Shown here in pieces: positions 33,212 through 44,860 of a stretch of 64,000 nt of DNA. Source of the DNA: Deroplatys truncata. Lineage: Eukaryota > Arthropoda > Insecta > Mantodea > Mantidae. The translations under genes were made by a program, and so were the position numbers. Location: the NCBI GenBank assembly GCA_030765065.1, contig CM060990.1, positions 670,498,118 to 670,562,117 on the forward strand, given 5' to 3'. How positions within the stretch are numbered: the stretch's first letter is position 1; every line of letters begins with the position of its first letter. The notes below the pieces were generated by a model. The model searched no databases. It saw only the letters and a list, made by a program, of their open reading frames with translations, and was not told the origin of the DNA.

Positions 33212-34141
33212 TCGCTTCGCCTGATAAAAATCTGAAGGGGTGAGAGGTGTGACGTTATATAATACAGCAATTTTGATTGGCTACTCCAAAAATTCGAGAA
33301 GGAGAGGGAAATGCTAGCCTCGCACAGGGACATTTCGTAAGCAAGTCTAAACCCGTTATGGGGGAAACCATCGCTCACGCCAGCGTTCCTTAAGGGGAAT
33401 GCTTCTGCGTATGACGCTAGGAAATAAAAAATATATTTTATTTTTTACATTTACCGCTAAAAATTCATTGTTAATTATTGTTACATTACCAAATTAATCA
33501 CAGAGCGAAAATAATGTATTGTTTCTGTAGATATAATTTTCCTCGAACCAGCAACCTTTCGATTGTGAATAGACACGTTACAGATGTTTAAAGAACGTCT
33601 GATGCTATGTGATGGCTTTATAATTCTATTCTCTATGCATTACCGCGGGAAAAAACGAATAGCGAGTTACCGCTTGAGAAAAGTTAAAAGTATTTGAAAA
33701 TTTAAACCAATATCAAAAAGTCTGATGTGATACACTCACATGGCTTTCTCTACTCTTGTACAAACTATTTTTACAAGCACTTATTCCCTATATGCTTCAT
33801 GTTAATCGAGATATCGAGATGTCAATGTTATTGGTAATTTTCATGACGATACAATGTGAATATGATAGGTTTTAAGCGATAGTCAAATATTTTAACGCTG
33901 GTTGCTATGTGGTGCATTCCATTCTCTTTGCATATCGAGGACATAAAACAAGAATAATGAATTTGAGAAAAAGTATAAGTATTGGAAAATTTTAAGGGAA
34001 TAACAAGCAATATCTCGAAAAACGATTTACTCAACAACAAGAATGTATATGTTATAAATTATGTATTTTAACGCGATCTCCATTTTTTGTGTAGTAAAAT
34101 TTTGTCTATCTCTTATGGTTTATCAGTTTTGCAAAAGTCGT

Positions 34142-34206
34142 TCAGAATGAAGAATACTTTGGAGACATTCCCAGAAAAAACCCGCCTCCGAAATAAAGTC
34201 CACTTC
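34142..34206 (-). CDS. Terminal exon-like module C, right arm
   Basis: Mirror copy of 25,822-25,886 with the same opening, stop and acceptor. Confidence 0.45.
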
Positions 34207-34282
34207 CTGAAAATAATAACAATATTAATAATAATATAGAATGTGTAAAAAGAACTTCATAAAATATTGAAAAAATTCTTAC

Positions 34283-34471
34283 CGTTCGGTGCTTGCTGCA
34301 TGTATGGGGCAGGGCCCCCACCCTGCTGATTTGGTGCCAGGAAGGTCTGGAAGCCTGGAGGTGGCGGTGCAGCGGTCGCGAAGCCTGCTGGTACAACGCT
34401 CGCGAAGCCTGATGCTACCGGTGCAGCGGTCGCATGTTGACCGATACCGCCTCCGAAATAAAGTCCATTTC
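34283..34471 (-). CDS. Exon-like module B, right arm
   Basis: Mirror copy of 25,557-25,745 with both splice signals kept. Confidence 0.5.
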
Positions 34472-34786
34472 CTGGAAAAAATAAATAAATAATAATAGTA
34501 TAGCATGTTTAAGTACAGAGTTCTAAAGAATCTACACTCTATACGTGAAAAAAAAATACACGTTTTAAACACCCTCGTGAAAAATACATAGCATTCTGGG
34601 AGACCGAAAGAGTTATGTGACTGCATATGGGTGAGAAACTCCCCTTAAATATATCCTTTTCTCCTTATACAATCCAGAACTCTATGCTGTCGGAGGCATG
34701 CCTTTGTGTGCCAGAATCGACATTGTATGTCTACTATCATGTAATTTTTTAGTTAAAATCCTCAAACACCCGTCTGTAAATTCTCA

Positions 34787-34919
34787 CCTTACGAGTGTTG
34801 CTGCATGTACGGATGGTAGAGCCGCCTCCATGATGATTTGGTACCAGGAAAGGTCTGGAAGCCTGGCGCTGCCTGTGCAGCGCTCGATGGATGGTCGATA
34901 CCAAAATAAAGTCCACTTC
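34787..34919 (-). CDS. Exon-like module A, right arm
   Basis: Mirror copy of 25,110-25,242 with the same edges. Confidence 0.45.
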
Positions 34920-37411
34920 CTGGAAATAATAATACAAATAATAATAAAGAATATGAACAAGAAGTTAATATGAATTGTTACATTACTTATTTAAAAACTC
35001 TGAAGAATGCTTACCATTCGGGTGTTCGGGTGTCTGAATCATTACGGTATTTGATGAGCGATCCTGCAGCCTGCGGCCCAGAAAATTCGAGATATACAAT
35101 TCATTTCTCATTACAATATCTTAAACATTTAATATTTTATTCAATATCGTTAGATTACTTGAAATGAATTTGTGCGTGTGTGTGTATTAAGTTTATATTA
35201 ACATGCTGGAATATTCGAAAAATATCTCTCGAATGGATGGGGTATTTAAAATCGTACTCGTCCTATGTTTACTAAGCCCAATCTTTTTAAAAATGGAATA
35301 AATTAAGAGTAACGAGGATTGTTTAGGCAAGGCTCCATATTTCATTATTTAGAATTAAACAAATGCTATTAGTCGTAATAATCATGCACATACGACAGCA
35401 AGCAAATGCGCGAGTCAATTCATATACAATTAATTAATAAAAAAATATTTAATTGTTTTCATCGATCAGCGAGAGCCTTATTTTAATAACGTATGTAATA
35501 TCATTCTGAATACTTTTTATTCTTCATATTACTCTCGCCAAATCATATTTCTTTGTTTAACATCCCGAAAAAAATCAGTTTAATTTTTTGATATCATGTT
35601 TGCATTTCTTGTACGCGAGTATTTAAATAATGACAAAGATACAATCGAATGTTTAAGTACAGAATCTATACAGTATACGTTTAATTGAAAACTTAAATCA
35701 TTAATATTCTTCATGTAGAATTATATTAATTATCGGGAAAACATTTTTTGTGGTAAGCTTAAAACATGTCTAGACAGGTTTTTCCGCTGTGTATGATGGA
35801 ATTTCTGGACAGAGGAAGCTCTTAAGAAAATCTTTTGTGCCGGTAATTGTTATTTACCCCGAGGGTCTGTGGTTTTTCAGAGCACTTTGGATGTTTAATC
35901 AACTGGAAAACGGGTGTCATTGTTCACTAAGAGCTCTATACAAGACCTTGTTTTTACATTCTTCTGACGAAAATTAATGGTGTGGAAGAGTTTTGCCCTT
36001 GTCTGCTAATGGGTCTACATATGCATTCTTCAGGGGTGTACACCATATTTCTTTCAGGCAGTGTACGCCAGTGAATAATTCGTTGAATTTCTCAAAGTTC
36101 GCTACGTCTTTAGAAAGAACATTTAAAACGAATATAAAAGTTATATTTGAAGTCTTCGTGCGTGTTACTTACAGGTACGCCTGTTTTGAATTGTAATTAT
36201 TACTTCTCTCGTGTGAGAAGAGACATAGAGGGCTTTTATTTTTAACGTCAGTTGAAGCGTACTCCTATGTGCTGGATACCCCTAGCCATTAAGAGCAGGT
36301 AGTGGGGAAAACCCACGCGTCCTGGTTTAACCGCCTCTCATGATGGACGGGGCATTGCTGTCACATTGCGTCTTGTTTTTTCGTAAAGGGTTCTCGTGTT
36401 AACGTCTCATACAAGCTATTTGCAATTTCGCTTTAAGTTGCTTTTTAATTCATCTAAGCAATGTAATATTTTTTATAAACCCGCAATTCAAAAGAAGAAT
36501 TAAACACACGTTATTAGCCGTAATAGTTATATACGCGTAATATTCTCGCATATACGATAACGAACAATTGCGCGCGAGTCAATTACATTAATCAATCAAA
36601 AAAAACTTAATTGTTTTTAATCGATAGACTGCGCCGTTTCATTAGAAGTGAGATATTCATGGTAGATGAATAATTGGGTGAGATATCTCTAGGCGCGCGA
36701 GTCAATTACATTAATTATTCATTGTTTTCATCGATCAGCGAGAGTCTTATTTATTTTTTATTTATTTCATAATCAATTCCTCCGGAGCCGACATGAACGC
36801 CCCTTGCATGTTAATTCCCCTTTATTTTTTCCGGAATCATATTTCGCAGAATTATATAGAGTTAAGATGGCCGTCTTGCACCCATAATGAGTTTAAATAT
36901 GGTGAATTCACAACTTTCGGATATGACCGCCAGGGGCACTGTGAGCAAACACTCGCTGGAGTTTCACTCATATTACCACTTGGTGCGCTAGTGTAGCTGG
37001 CGAACTGAAACGCAAGTGGAGGGGATGCGCTAGTTGACTTGCCCGTGGAAGTATCGGAGCCAGTCATTCCGGCGAAACGTCTCGCAGTGGAAGGTTGCGG
37101 TCGGTGTTCCACCGCAATTATCACGCGATAACGAGTGTTACGTCAAGTCTGTCCTTTCATCTATGTGTTGTAATATTCTTATAAATCCAAAATATATTTT
37201 CCCTCAAAAGTAGAATTAAATAAATGTTATTACTCGTAATAATTATACACATGCTACCACACATATACGATAACGAACAGTTGCGCGCGAGTCAATTAAT
37301 CATTCAAAAAATACTTAAATGTATTCATCAACCGACTAGCCGCGTTTCATTGCAATAGTAGTAATATAAGGGGGGTTTAGGACCAGGTGCGCGCGAATTC
37401 AATCAAAAATA

Positions 37412-37621
37412 CTTAATTGCTCGAAGAACCGCGTTTAATTGCATTAGTAGTAATATGATGGGCATTCTTTTTTCAATAACACGCATTACCTAATTGATTG
37501 ACACAATTATGTACTCATTAATTGCTCGAAGAACCGCGTTTAATTGCATTAGTAGTAATATGATGGGCATTCTTTTTTCAATAACACACATTACCTAATT
37601 GATTGACACAATTATGTACTC
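37412..37621. repeat. 105-bp direct duplication, right arm
   Basis: Inverted counterpart of the left-arm duplication. Its presence in both arms means it existed before the palindrome formed or was copied across by conversion. Confidence 0.9.
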
Positions 37622-37688
37622 AAACGATTTGCCGATGTGCGGCAGGCATTGAGAATCGCATTCCCACATCGCCAACGTCACGCACCGA

Positions 37689-38069
37689 GAACCCCATTCC
37701 CTTATACCCCATCACCCGAGCGGCACATCCCCTACCCCAAGCCAATCACACGGCAGGGATTTAGACAAGTCACAATGAGGGGGCGGGAATGTAGTCACCG
37801 TATAGGAACAATACACACTCTCCCACCTATCCACAGGGAACCAACCAGAACACAAAGGGGAGGGAGGACACGCGTATGGGGGAGGGAGGGGGGCGGGGAC
37901 ACCGGCACGTGACCAGACCACAGGGGGGAGGGGGGAGGACCTGCCGGCACAGACACTGTCGGCATTAGATCAGCACACAAAGGGAAGGGGGCGGGGCTAG
38001 CGCCACGCGACCAGGCCGGCGTGTGAGAACACAAAGGGAGGGGGCGGGGCTAGCGGCATAGATCAAAGA
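37689..38069. promoter_or_regulatory. GC-box-rich terminal segment, right
   Basis: Mirror copy of the left GC island, with gggggcggggctagc twice, 54 bp apart. Same interpretation. Confidence 0.45.
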
Positions 38070-38126
38070 ACCTTATCAGATGGCGGCAAATCCTTTGTGT
38101 TTCCGTTCTCTCATTTATTTTCTACT

Positions 38127-38132
38127 TGACCT
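38127..38132. repeat. Right 6-bp target duplication TGACCT
   Basis: Identical to 21,897-21,902, directly outside the last paired base. Confidence 0.85.
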
Positions 38133-38203
38133 TTTATCCCGAGTCGAAGGATATACAATATTAAAAACTTTGATGTGATACATTACATGAATTTATCTAC
38201 CGT

Positions 38204-39032
38204 TGTAGCGGGACAACCTTGTGCATCATTTGCAGCGGTAAAAACGTTGTTCCTCTGGTTGATGCCCTCTGCTGCAGTTCCCTGGTTTCCGGTAATTGCT
38301 GATCGTCGGCTGCCGATTTCTCCATTCCTAATACATTGCCTATCTGACTAATTTCACTGGTCTCAAGGTTTTCGTAGGTGAAGCAAATTAAAATACACTG
38401 CATTTCCCTTAAATATGTGGTTTATTATTAAATAAAAACTTATGGGTGGCTAGCTTTTCCCATTGTAACAATTCCCACCGTGATTATAAATTAGGAGCCT
38501 AATCTAACTGCACACGCTTCCCACCCTTATGCACACACACGTGCATCTATCGTCCAGAGAGTATCACTGTGTGTCGACGAGATTCTATAAGAGAGTGAAA
38601 ATCTGGGGCTTTCTTTCCCTTTTTATACCTAAGCCTAGTGACGCTCGTCTCCGCTCCTCAAAATGTAACGACACTTCTAATTGGTCCTCAGACCGCGTTA
38701 CCTTATTATGTATGAAAATATTCTGCTCCAAAGTTACGCGTCGTAGTGGCGTTTCCGGAAGCAGATTCAATACCTCTGTCTCTTTCCTTTCTATATGTCT
38801 CTTTCTATTTCTCCTTATTGCTTCAAGTTCCTTGCTCATTATCTTTTACCTGGAATTAGCTAGCTCGCCCGTCCCTTACTTATCTAAGTTACAATCTGCT
38901 TTTACATTTCTTGGTTGCAAAATATTCTTACATCTTTCTTGGTGAATTATATTATTATGTACAATTCTTGTTTAATATTGATTTATATGTCTATGTGTAT
39001 ATGTATGTATATATATGGTATAACCCCTTTCA
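38204..39032 (-). mobile_element. Solo LTR, family C, copy 1
   Basis: On the minus strand it runs TGAAAGGGG ... CGCTACA, flanked by ccgt (38,200-38,203 and 39,033-39,036). Core promoter tataaaaaggg lies near 38,614-38,625 on the minus strand. It shares most of its length with 56,988-57,855 and, inverted, with 59,298-60,023. It sits 77 bp outside the palindrome, inside a copy of the dispersed repeat. Solo, with no internal genes. Fossil. Confidence 0.85.
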
Positions 39033-39036
39033 CCGT

Positions 39037-39625
39037 CTATTGTTTATTAATTGGCATGCAAGCTATTCTTTCCAAAGCTTAATTTTCTATCTACTTCATT
39101 TTAATCCAAATAAGCCTTTGCAGGGATAGCTACATTACACTTTTCGTTATAAATGCAAAGGGAACAGTGATTGCCAAATGTTTAAGAACTGAACGCTGTA
39201 TGCTGGTCTTAAATTCCATAATGTTGACAGGACTTGGACAAATAATGAACAATTCGAACAATTAATAACTGATATCTCAGAAATGGCTTATGCCGCAAAA
39301 AAGTTTATATAAATAAATTGTGTTTCAAATATATCTACATTTCTTGTTTAGTACGTTTTCGTCTGTCGCTTAATGTTTACCAGTTATACAAGATTATACA
39401 AAATTCCTTCTGAATGAAGGGGACTTGCAGGTTATTCCCAGAAAATTCAAGATATAATTTTGTTTGTCATGCAAGTATTATCTTTACTATATATGATATT
39501 TAATCAAAATCGTTAGATAGTTTGGAGTGGGGGGATTTTCTTGAAGTTGCATCTTTGGAAAGTACGGAAGCTGAATACCAAGTTTGGTATTTATTCGACT
39601 TTTCGTTGTTGATTTATGCTATTCA
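39037..39625 (+). repeat. Dispersed repeat piece
   Basis: Continues the repeat interrupted by the LTR: ggcatgcaagctattctttcc, then gtacgttttcgtctgtcgct, gaatgaaggggacttgcag, and ccaagtttggtatttattcg. The same blocks in the same order appear at 48,460-49,220. Confidence 0.65.
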
Positions 39626-39634
39626 CAGACATAC

Positions 39635-40166
39635 TGTGGCATATTAAGTTTATTGCCATTACCAGACGCACTGTTGTGCTGTATTGTTGCTACCAGATGC
39701 AGCATTATTGGGTCTCCTTAGTTATATTTCGGTTTGACGATTTTTCCTTTTGGCGCGGACCGCACCAAAGTGAAGGATCTGTTTGAAATTTTCTGGTACG
39801 ATGTTGACCCTCTCTGGCTTTCGCTAGACACGGTTGGTGGGGGCAAGATAGCGTCACTCGAAAGAAAGTGGTCGTTGGAACCAGACGTGTGTGGCCGATC
39901 TACGGTCTGTGGCATTTCCCATCATCCTGTTTCCTTTGTTAGCTATGTAGAGACGCCAAACGTTTTTGTGAATAAATCCCAGGTAATGTGTGTTGTGTAA
40001 TCTTTCAATGTAATATATAAACCCCACGCCTTTCCCTTAATTCCACACACCGAGGTCCCGGACTTTTTGCTGCCAGCGAGTTGCCCCCCCCTCCATGTGC
40101 GTGTTGGGATGATCTAAATGTAATCATTTTCTGTTAACCTTTTGGCCTTCACCACAACATGTAGCA
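39635..40166 (+). mobile_element. Solo LTR, family B, copy 2
   Basis: TGTGGCATATTA start and CATGTAGCA end. The flank is atac on both sides (39,631-39,634 and 40,166-40,169), with one base shared with the LTR end. aataaa near 39,970 is at the conserved place. Fossil. Confidence 0.8.
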
Positions 40167-40170
40167 TACA

Positions 40171-41165
40171 CATAAACGACTTTTTTCTAAAGCTGCTTTT
40201 TTGGGTTGAAGGGGCCTCAAAACAAGTATTTGCGGTGAAATCTCGGTATCAGTTTTTTGAGTGGAATGCAATACTACTATGCACGTGGTAGCGAAAGTAA
40301 AAACGATTAGGATATCGAATTATAATAGACTTATTTGAACACCAACACATCAAAGCATTTTAGGTAGTTATATCTGCAGCCACAGTCCTTCATTAGATGG
40401 AAATATGCTATGTAAACTATGGATTCTTACACTGGCGCAAGAATTTGCCGACCTGATGGAGCAATATTCCAAAGATAACACAGCGCAGGTCATCTCTACC
40501 GTGAGTGTTGCGAGAAATCGACGGCAAGTTGAAAAAACGATAGATCGACACAAAGTGGCGAGCTCTGTAACTAATGAAAAGAGATGACATGAAATCGTAG
40601 CAGCAAATCATATAGCTACGTTTAAATCAGGTAATATTCATTTTTTAACTAAGACCTCTTTTTCCCTGAGCTCACCTTGGTAGGGGCAGAGGCGGATAAG
40701 GCATCAGTGAGTATAAGGTTGAACACATCGTAAAATAACACCGTGAGTAAGTGCATGTTGGGCAACCGGTAAAGGAGATCTGCTGCCTTATTCGTGTGCA
40801 ATTAAACCAGAATATATAATAAGCGAAATACCTAATACCGGCATCTAATATAAAAATCAGCTAATTACAAAACGGCTGATCTAAACAACTAGAGAAACAA
40901 TAGGCCTCAAAGATTAAAAACACACCTACAACCAAAATGTGTGCTGTGCAGTCGTGCCACACAGATATAATTAAATTAATATTTCAATTCTGGCATGAAT
41001 TGATATACAGTATACAAGATATTGGGCCATTTCATTAATAAAACTGAATCGTCCAATATAAGCTTAAGTCATCTTAAAATGCTACAACAAACTTTCGAAG
41101 TGGAATCAGAATTTTGCCTAGCACTAAGCTAAATTAACTATTTAAATGGCGCTGAGCTATCAGAT
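40171..41165. other. Stretch without recognised gene
   Basis: A short frame at 40,405-40,587 (QVEKTIDRHKVASSVTNEKR) faintly recalls a transposase N-terminus but is too short to call. Otherwise AT-rich DNA. Confidence 0.4.
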
Positions 41166-41205
41166 GCCCAGTAGCTCAGCGGTATAATGACTATACGTCC
41201 AATAG
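41166..41205 (+). mobile_element. tRNA-like head fragment (SINE family C)
   Basis: gcccagtagctcagcggtat has tRNA acceptor and A-box character and is followed by aatgactatacgtc. A related ggtaaaatgactgtacgt lies at 44,300 on the minus strand. It stops where a family-A SINE begins. Confidence 0.4.
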
Positions 41206-41492
41206 TCATCCTACGTGGTCTAGGGGTACCATGGTAGCTCAAGGTTGCGGCTTGAAACCCGGCGGAGGGCTATGTATTTTTTTTCGGGCGTAAAAGATCT
41301 TTAGCATGGCTTCCTTCGAAGGGTAGTAAAGCCGGGGCACCGTGTTGTAAATTTACGCCACATGTAAGAACCTCAAGCCTGATGAAGAGGCTTCTGAGCA
41401 AAATGTCCGGTCTTTTACGCCCAATGTAGAATGAGACGCTAAGAACCACAGCAGTTAAAGAGCGTCCATAAATAAAACTCAATTTATTTATT
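41206..41492 (+). mobile_element. SINE family A
   Basis: Head catcctacgtggtctagggg, B box gcttgaaaccc, shared body and tail aaaactcaatttatt. More diverged than the copy in the palindrome. Confidence 0.85.
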
Positions 41493-41598
41493 TTATAGCC
41501 CAGTGTCACGAACTGACAGCGCAGGTTGGGAGCCGAGATGGCGAGTAGCGTAAATTTCTAGATGAGAAGGCATTAATACTTAAGCAATCGAAAAGTAT

Positions 41599-42086
41599 AG
41601 GGTTATTCAAAAAGAAGGAACAGAATTTAAATATTTATTTCTAATCAACGACAATAGATAGCAACACATACGACACACCATTGAATAGAGGAAAGTTCAA
41701 AGTTGTAAGTTCCACATATTAGTTCCATTCACTGCCTACAGAGGCGCTGTATGCTTACGAGAAAATAGCGACGCCACAGGAAAAGTCGTTTTGTGTGCTG
41801 CATTATGCAAAGAGTGAATCCATTGTTTCATTGCAGCGTAGATTTCGTTGTAAGTTCAACAACGAGCCGCCGCGTCATAACAAATTTACAATTGATACAA
41901 TAAATTCGTAGAAGACGGTTGCGTATGTACTGGTCGTCCTCGCATAACAAATGGTGCTCATTTTGAACACATAAAATAAAATTTTGAGCTTTTCTCTATT
42001 CATTGATGTATCGTAGGTGTTGCCATCTGTTGTCGTTCATTAGAAATAAATATTTAAAGTCTGTTCCTTCTTTTTGAATAAACTTG
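41599..42086. mobile_element. Internally deleted Tc1/mariner-type element
   Basis: Inverted ends (agggttattcaaaaagaagg; complement at the right end) extend about 50 bp through atttaaatatttatttcta. The 490-bp interior keeps a damaged start of a transposase: FCVLHYAKSESIVSLQRRFRC, the DUF4817 helix-turn-helix. It then jumps to the other end. A deletion derivative of a longer element. Confidence 0.8.
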
Positions 42087-42179
42087 TATTTGTAATTACC
42101 TAATCATACTGAGTATTGGGTTAACTCCTCCCCATAGGTAATAACGGACTAAAATTAAATACAAAACATGAAGTTTTTT

Positions 42180-42262
42180 GACCAAATAAGGTTTGAATTA
42201 GCGACTCTTGGCTCCATTACATAAATTTCTAATCGCTAATCCACTGGGCCATAATACAACTT
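42180..42262 (-). mobile_element. tRNA-like sequence (SINE family C or tRNA relic)
   Basis: Minus strand: tggcccagtggattagcg (A-box-like), then gtcgctaattcaaacctt (B-box-like) about 45 bp later. No good cloverleaf and no downstream terminator judged. Confidence 0.35.
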
Positions 42263-42448
42263 TTCCGAAAATTTCTGCAACAAACATTCTTGCTACGGTT
42301 ATATCCAACCTCTTTCTTTGTCAGGTTTCAGTAGCTTCCTTGCCTTATGCAACAATTATTGATTTCCTTTGGTTCGTCAATACTGCTCACAGGATGCCAT
42401 GGCTAGTATTGCGTATGTGTCAGTCTTCAGTTGTTAATACACAATCCC

Positions 42449-43500
42449 AAAATGGAAGTTACAAAGTTTGAGATTAGAGTCTTTCTAAAGCACTACGGAA
42501 ACAAGATTATAAAGCTGCTGCCACGGCTCGAAAAATATGTGAAGCGGAAGGAGAAGGTGTCGTTAGTGAGCGTGTGGACAACGATGGTTCCATCGTTTCA
42601 ACACTGGAGATGAAAACACTAAATATGTACCACGTTCTGGAAGACCTAAATGATGGGATATTGAGAATACACACATAGTTTTGGAAGAAAATCCGCAAAA
42701 AAATACTCGTAGGCTGTCAGAACAACTTGGTCCATCAAATGATACTATACATCGCCAGATTAAGAAACTTGGAAAATCAAACAGAATCTGTAGACCTGTA
42801 CCTCATGAATTGACATCTCAACAGGCTGAACGTAGAGTGGATATCTGTCGTCAGGTTATCGGTAATCCCATGTATCATAGATTTATCGGGAGAATTGTCA
42901 AATGTGTTGAAAAATGAGTATTATCGCAACCCTGACGCCTCGAAACAGTGGATCAGTCCCCGTCAAACTGCCAAAGTCGTCGTTAAAAATAAACATTTTT
43001 TTCGGCCCCAAATTAATGTGTGTCTGGTGGAATTTTGAACGAGTGATTCACTGGGAGTTTGTTCCAAACGGGCTTGCAGTCAATGCGGATCTTTATTCTC
43101 AACAACTGGAACGAGTTCATGAAATTTTGAGACGGAGATACCCAGCATTAGCTAACCGAAAGAGTTCTCTTACAGCAGACAATGCAACACCCCATACTGC
43201 ACGAACAACCAAGACAAAAATTCAGGAATTTGGAAGGAGTCGAACTGCTACCACACCCAACATACAGTCCTGATCTTGCTCCTTCAGATTACCATCTGTT
43301 TCGATGCATGGCCCATTTCTTGCGTGGAAGAAATTTTGAAAACATTGAAACTGTGGAAGTGGGTCTCGCCGAAATCTTCGCATCAAAAATCAGAGACTGG
43401 TACCGTCGCGGGATAAAAATCTGGCTGAAAGATGGCTAAAGACCATAGAATCTGATGATGTCTACTTTGAAGAGGAATTTAACTTCTTGTCAGAAAACGT
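42449..43500 (+). pseudogene. Mariner transposase (DD34D), nearly full length but broken
   Basis: Starts MEVTKFEIRVFLKHY, followed by the typical helix-turn-helix (RRLSEQLGPSNDTIHRQIKKLGK). The core shows YYRNPDASKQWISP, VWWNFERVIHWEFVPNG, YSQQLERVHEILRRRYPAL, DNATPHTARTT and YSPDLAPSDYHLFR. It ends ERWLKTIESDDVYFEEEF. About 345 codons are represented across three frames with several frameshifts, for example near 42,480, 42,910 and 43,230. No clear inverted repeats found. Confidence 0.85.
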
Positions 43501-44249
43501 TCGAAATAAAGTTTTGCTTAAAAACCTACATTACTTATGAGACACCAATCTATAAAATTTCAAATGCTTTCCAAAAGTGTTACTTTTTGTGCAATTTTCA
43601 ATCCTTAACCTTTATCTAATAGTTAAGTTTCTAAATACTTTATAAATAAATGTCACATATTTTATATTTTGGTTTATTTGCGCATATTTGCTAAATCAGT
43701 ACAATAGCATTTATCTTAAAAAAATATATTGGATGGTAGGTTTGAGTTTTCGTGTGTTCTGGAGATTGCTAGAAAATTTTCACGCTAAAAAATTAAAAAA
43801 ATGCATTGTAGACAACATTATGAGTCTGTGTAAGGTGCATTTAAATTGTCACGTAATGGGCTGAAATTTGCACACATTATAAAGGAAGCTGCATCAAAAT
43901 TTGCCCAAAGAATCATACTGAATGACCGTTTTTGACCGTTCATTGTCTTATTTTTACCAAACGGATGTCTTTTGTCACCTAAGTAGAATTTCACACAAAT
44001 ACCAACAATGATAATATAATTATTAATATGGTGTACTATATTTGGTTGTGTAGGAAAATGTTTTGAATGATTTAATGTTTATTCGTTCACCCAGGAGACC
44101 GTCATTGTTAGTTTTATGGTTTTAAAGATTTGTCTCAACTAACTTAAAATTTTAACCGGTGCAGCGAGTTTGTAACTTTCTTAGAATAAATATCGAAATA
44201 TCCAACCCAAACTCAAAGAAATAAATAAAAGGAGGGGTATTTAAATCTC
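43501..44249. other. AT-rich stretch without recognised gene
   Basis: No frames or element ends beyond the mariner remains. Confidence 0.4.
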
Positions 44250-44330
44250 CTATTAAAAAGGATTCGAATCCTCGTTGGAACTTCGTTTCACTAAACGTAC
44301 AGTCATTTTACCATAGTCATACACGAGAAT
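44250..44330 (-). mobile_element. tRNA-like sequence (SINE family C)
   Basis: Minus strand: ggtaaaatgactgtacgttt, then acgaggattcgaatcct, a perfect B box with a self-pairing T arm. Related to the pieces at 41,166 and 56,715. Confidence 0.45.
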
Positions 44331-44344
44331 ATTATAGGGAATAT

Positions 44345-44860
44345 TGTGGCGTATTAATAATTTGGGGGTTTCATTGTCATTACCAGACATATTGTTGCTT
44401 TCGTCTCTCGGTCAGTTTCTGCCTCAGACACCCCTTCCTCCTGTGCACTGATCACGCCAGCCGGAAGGCACTTTCATGTTGAGTGGGATGATGTCACTCC
44501 TGGCTGGGAGTTTTTGGTAGCCACGAGTGGTGGGAATATAGCGTCTGTCTTGCTGAGTATTCCGAGAAGAGCGGATCGCGCGTGCAAGTCGGCTTTTGGG
44601 TCGGTGGATATCTCCCTTCACATTTTATATTTAATAATGTAGGAACCTCAAACGGTTGGGAAATAAATCTGGAGATATGTAAGTAGATTTGTTTTATAGA
44701 TTTTGTACAGTGAAAAACCCACGCCTTCCTTTTAACCTCCACACCACGTTTCGGTCCTTTGCAGCCAAGTGAGTATACGTCCCCTCAATGTACGTTGTGG
44801 GTACTAGAAATTAATTTAATTTTTCATGTGAACTTTTGGGCCTCTACCCAGCATGTAACA
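44345..44860 (+). mobile_element. Solo LTR, family B, copy 3
   Basis: TGTGGCGTATTA start and CATGTAACA end, flanked by atat (44,341-44,344 and 44,861-44,864). aataaa near 44,664 is at the conserved place. 516 bp. Fossil. Confidence 0.85.

Larger units (their letters stand above)
21903..38126. mobile_element. 16.2 kb palindromic element (Polinton-like by ends and size)
   Basis: The left 8.1 kb and right 8.1 kb are inverted copies, nearly identical base for base. Mirrored positions sum to about 60,027 near the centre and 60,029 at the ends, so only a few length differences exist over 8 kb. The element starts AGTAGAAAATAAATGAG, ends with its complement, and is flanked by TGACCT on both sides. 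A 6-bp duplication, a 5'-AG terminus and 15-20 kb length are known for Polinton/Maverick elements, whose inverted repeats are normally only hundreds of bases. I see no polymerase, integrase, ATPase or capsid gene, so it looks non-autonomous. Treated as a fossil. Its ends look whole and its age looks young. Alternatives: an unknown 6-bp-duplicating DNA transposon, or a giant fold-back element. Confidence 0.8.
30029..38126 (-). repeat. Right arm of the palindrome
   Basis: Inverted copy of the left arm with the same parts in reverse order, including the same SINE with the same 12-bp flanks. The two arms differ at only a small number of bases in the stretches compared. Confidence 0.9.

Noticed and set aside
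21903-38126. CRISPR, rRNA, prokaryotic operon or plasmid origin
   Set aside because: No spacer arrays, no rRNA blocks, no ribosome binding sites. Splice signals, TATA boxes and SINEs show nuclear animal DNA.
40405-40611. Short frame resembling a transposase N-terminus
   Set aside because: Too short and without flanking element ends or catalytic motifs.
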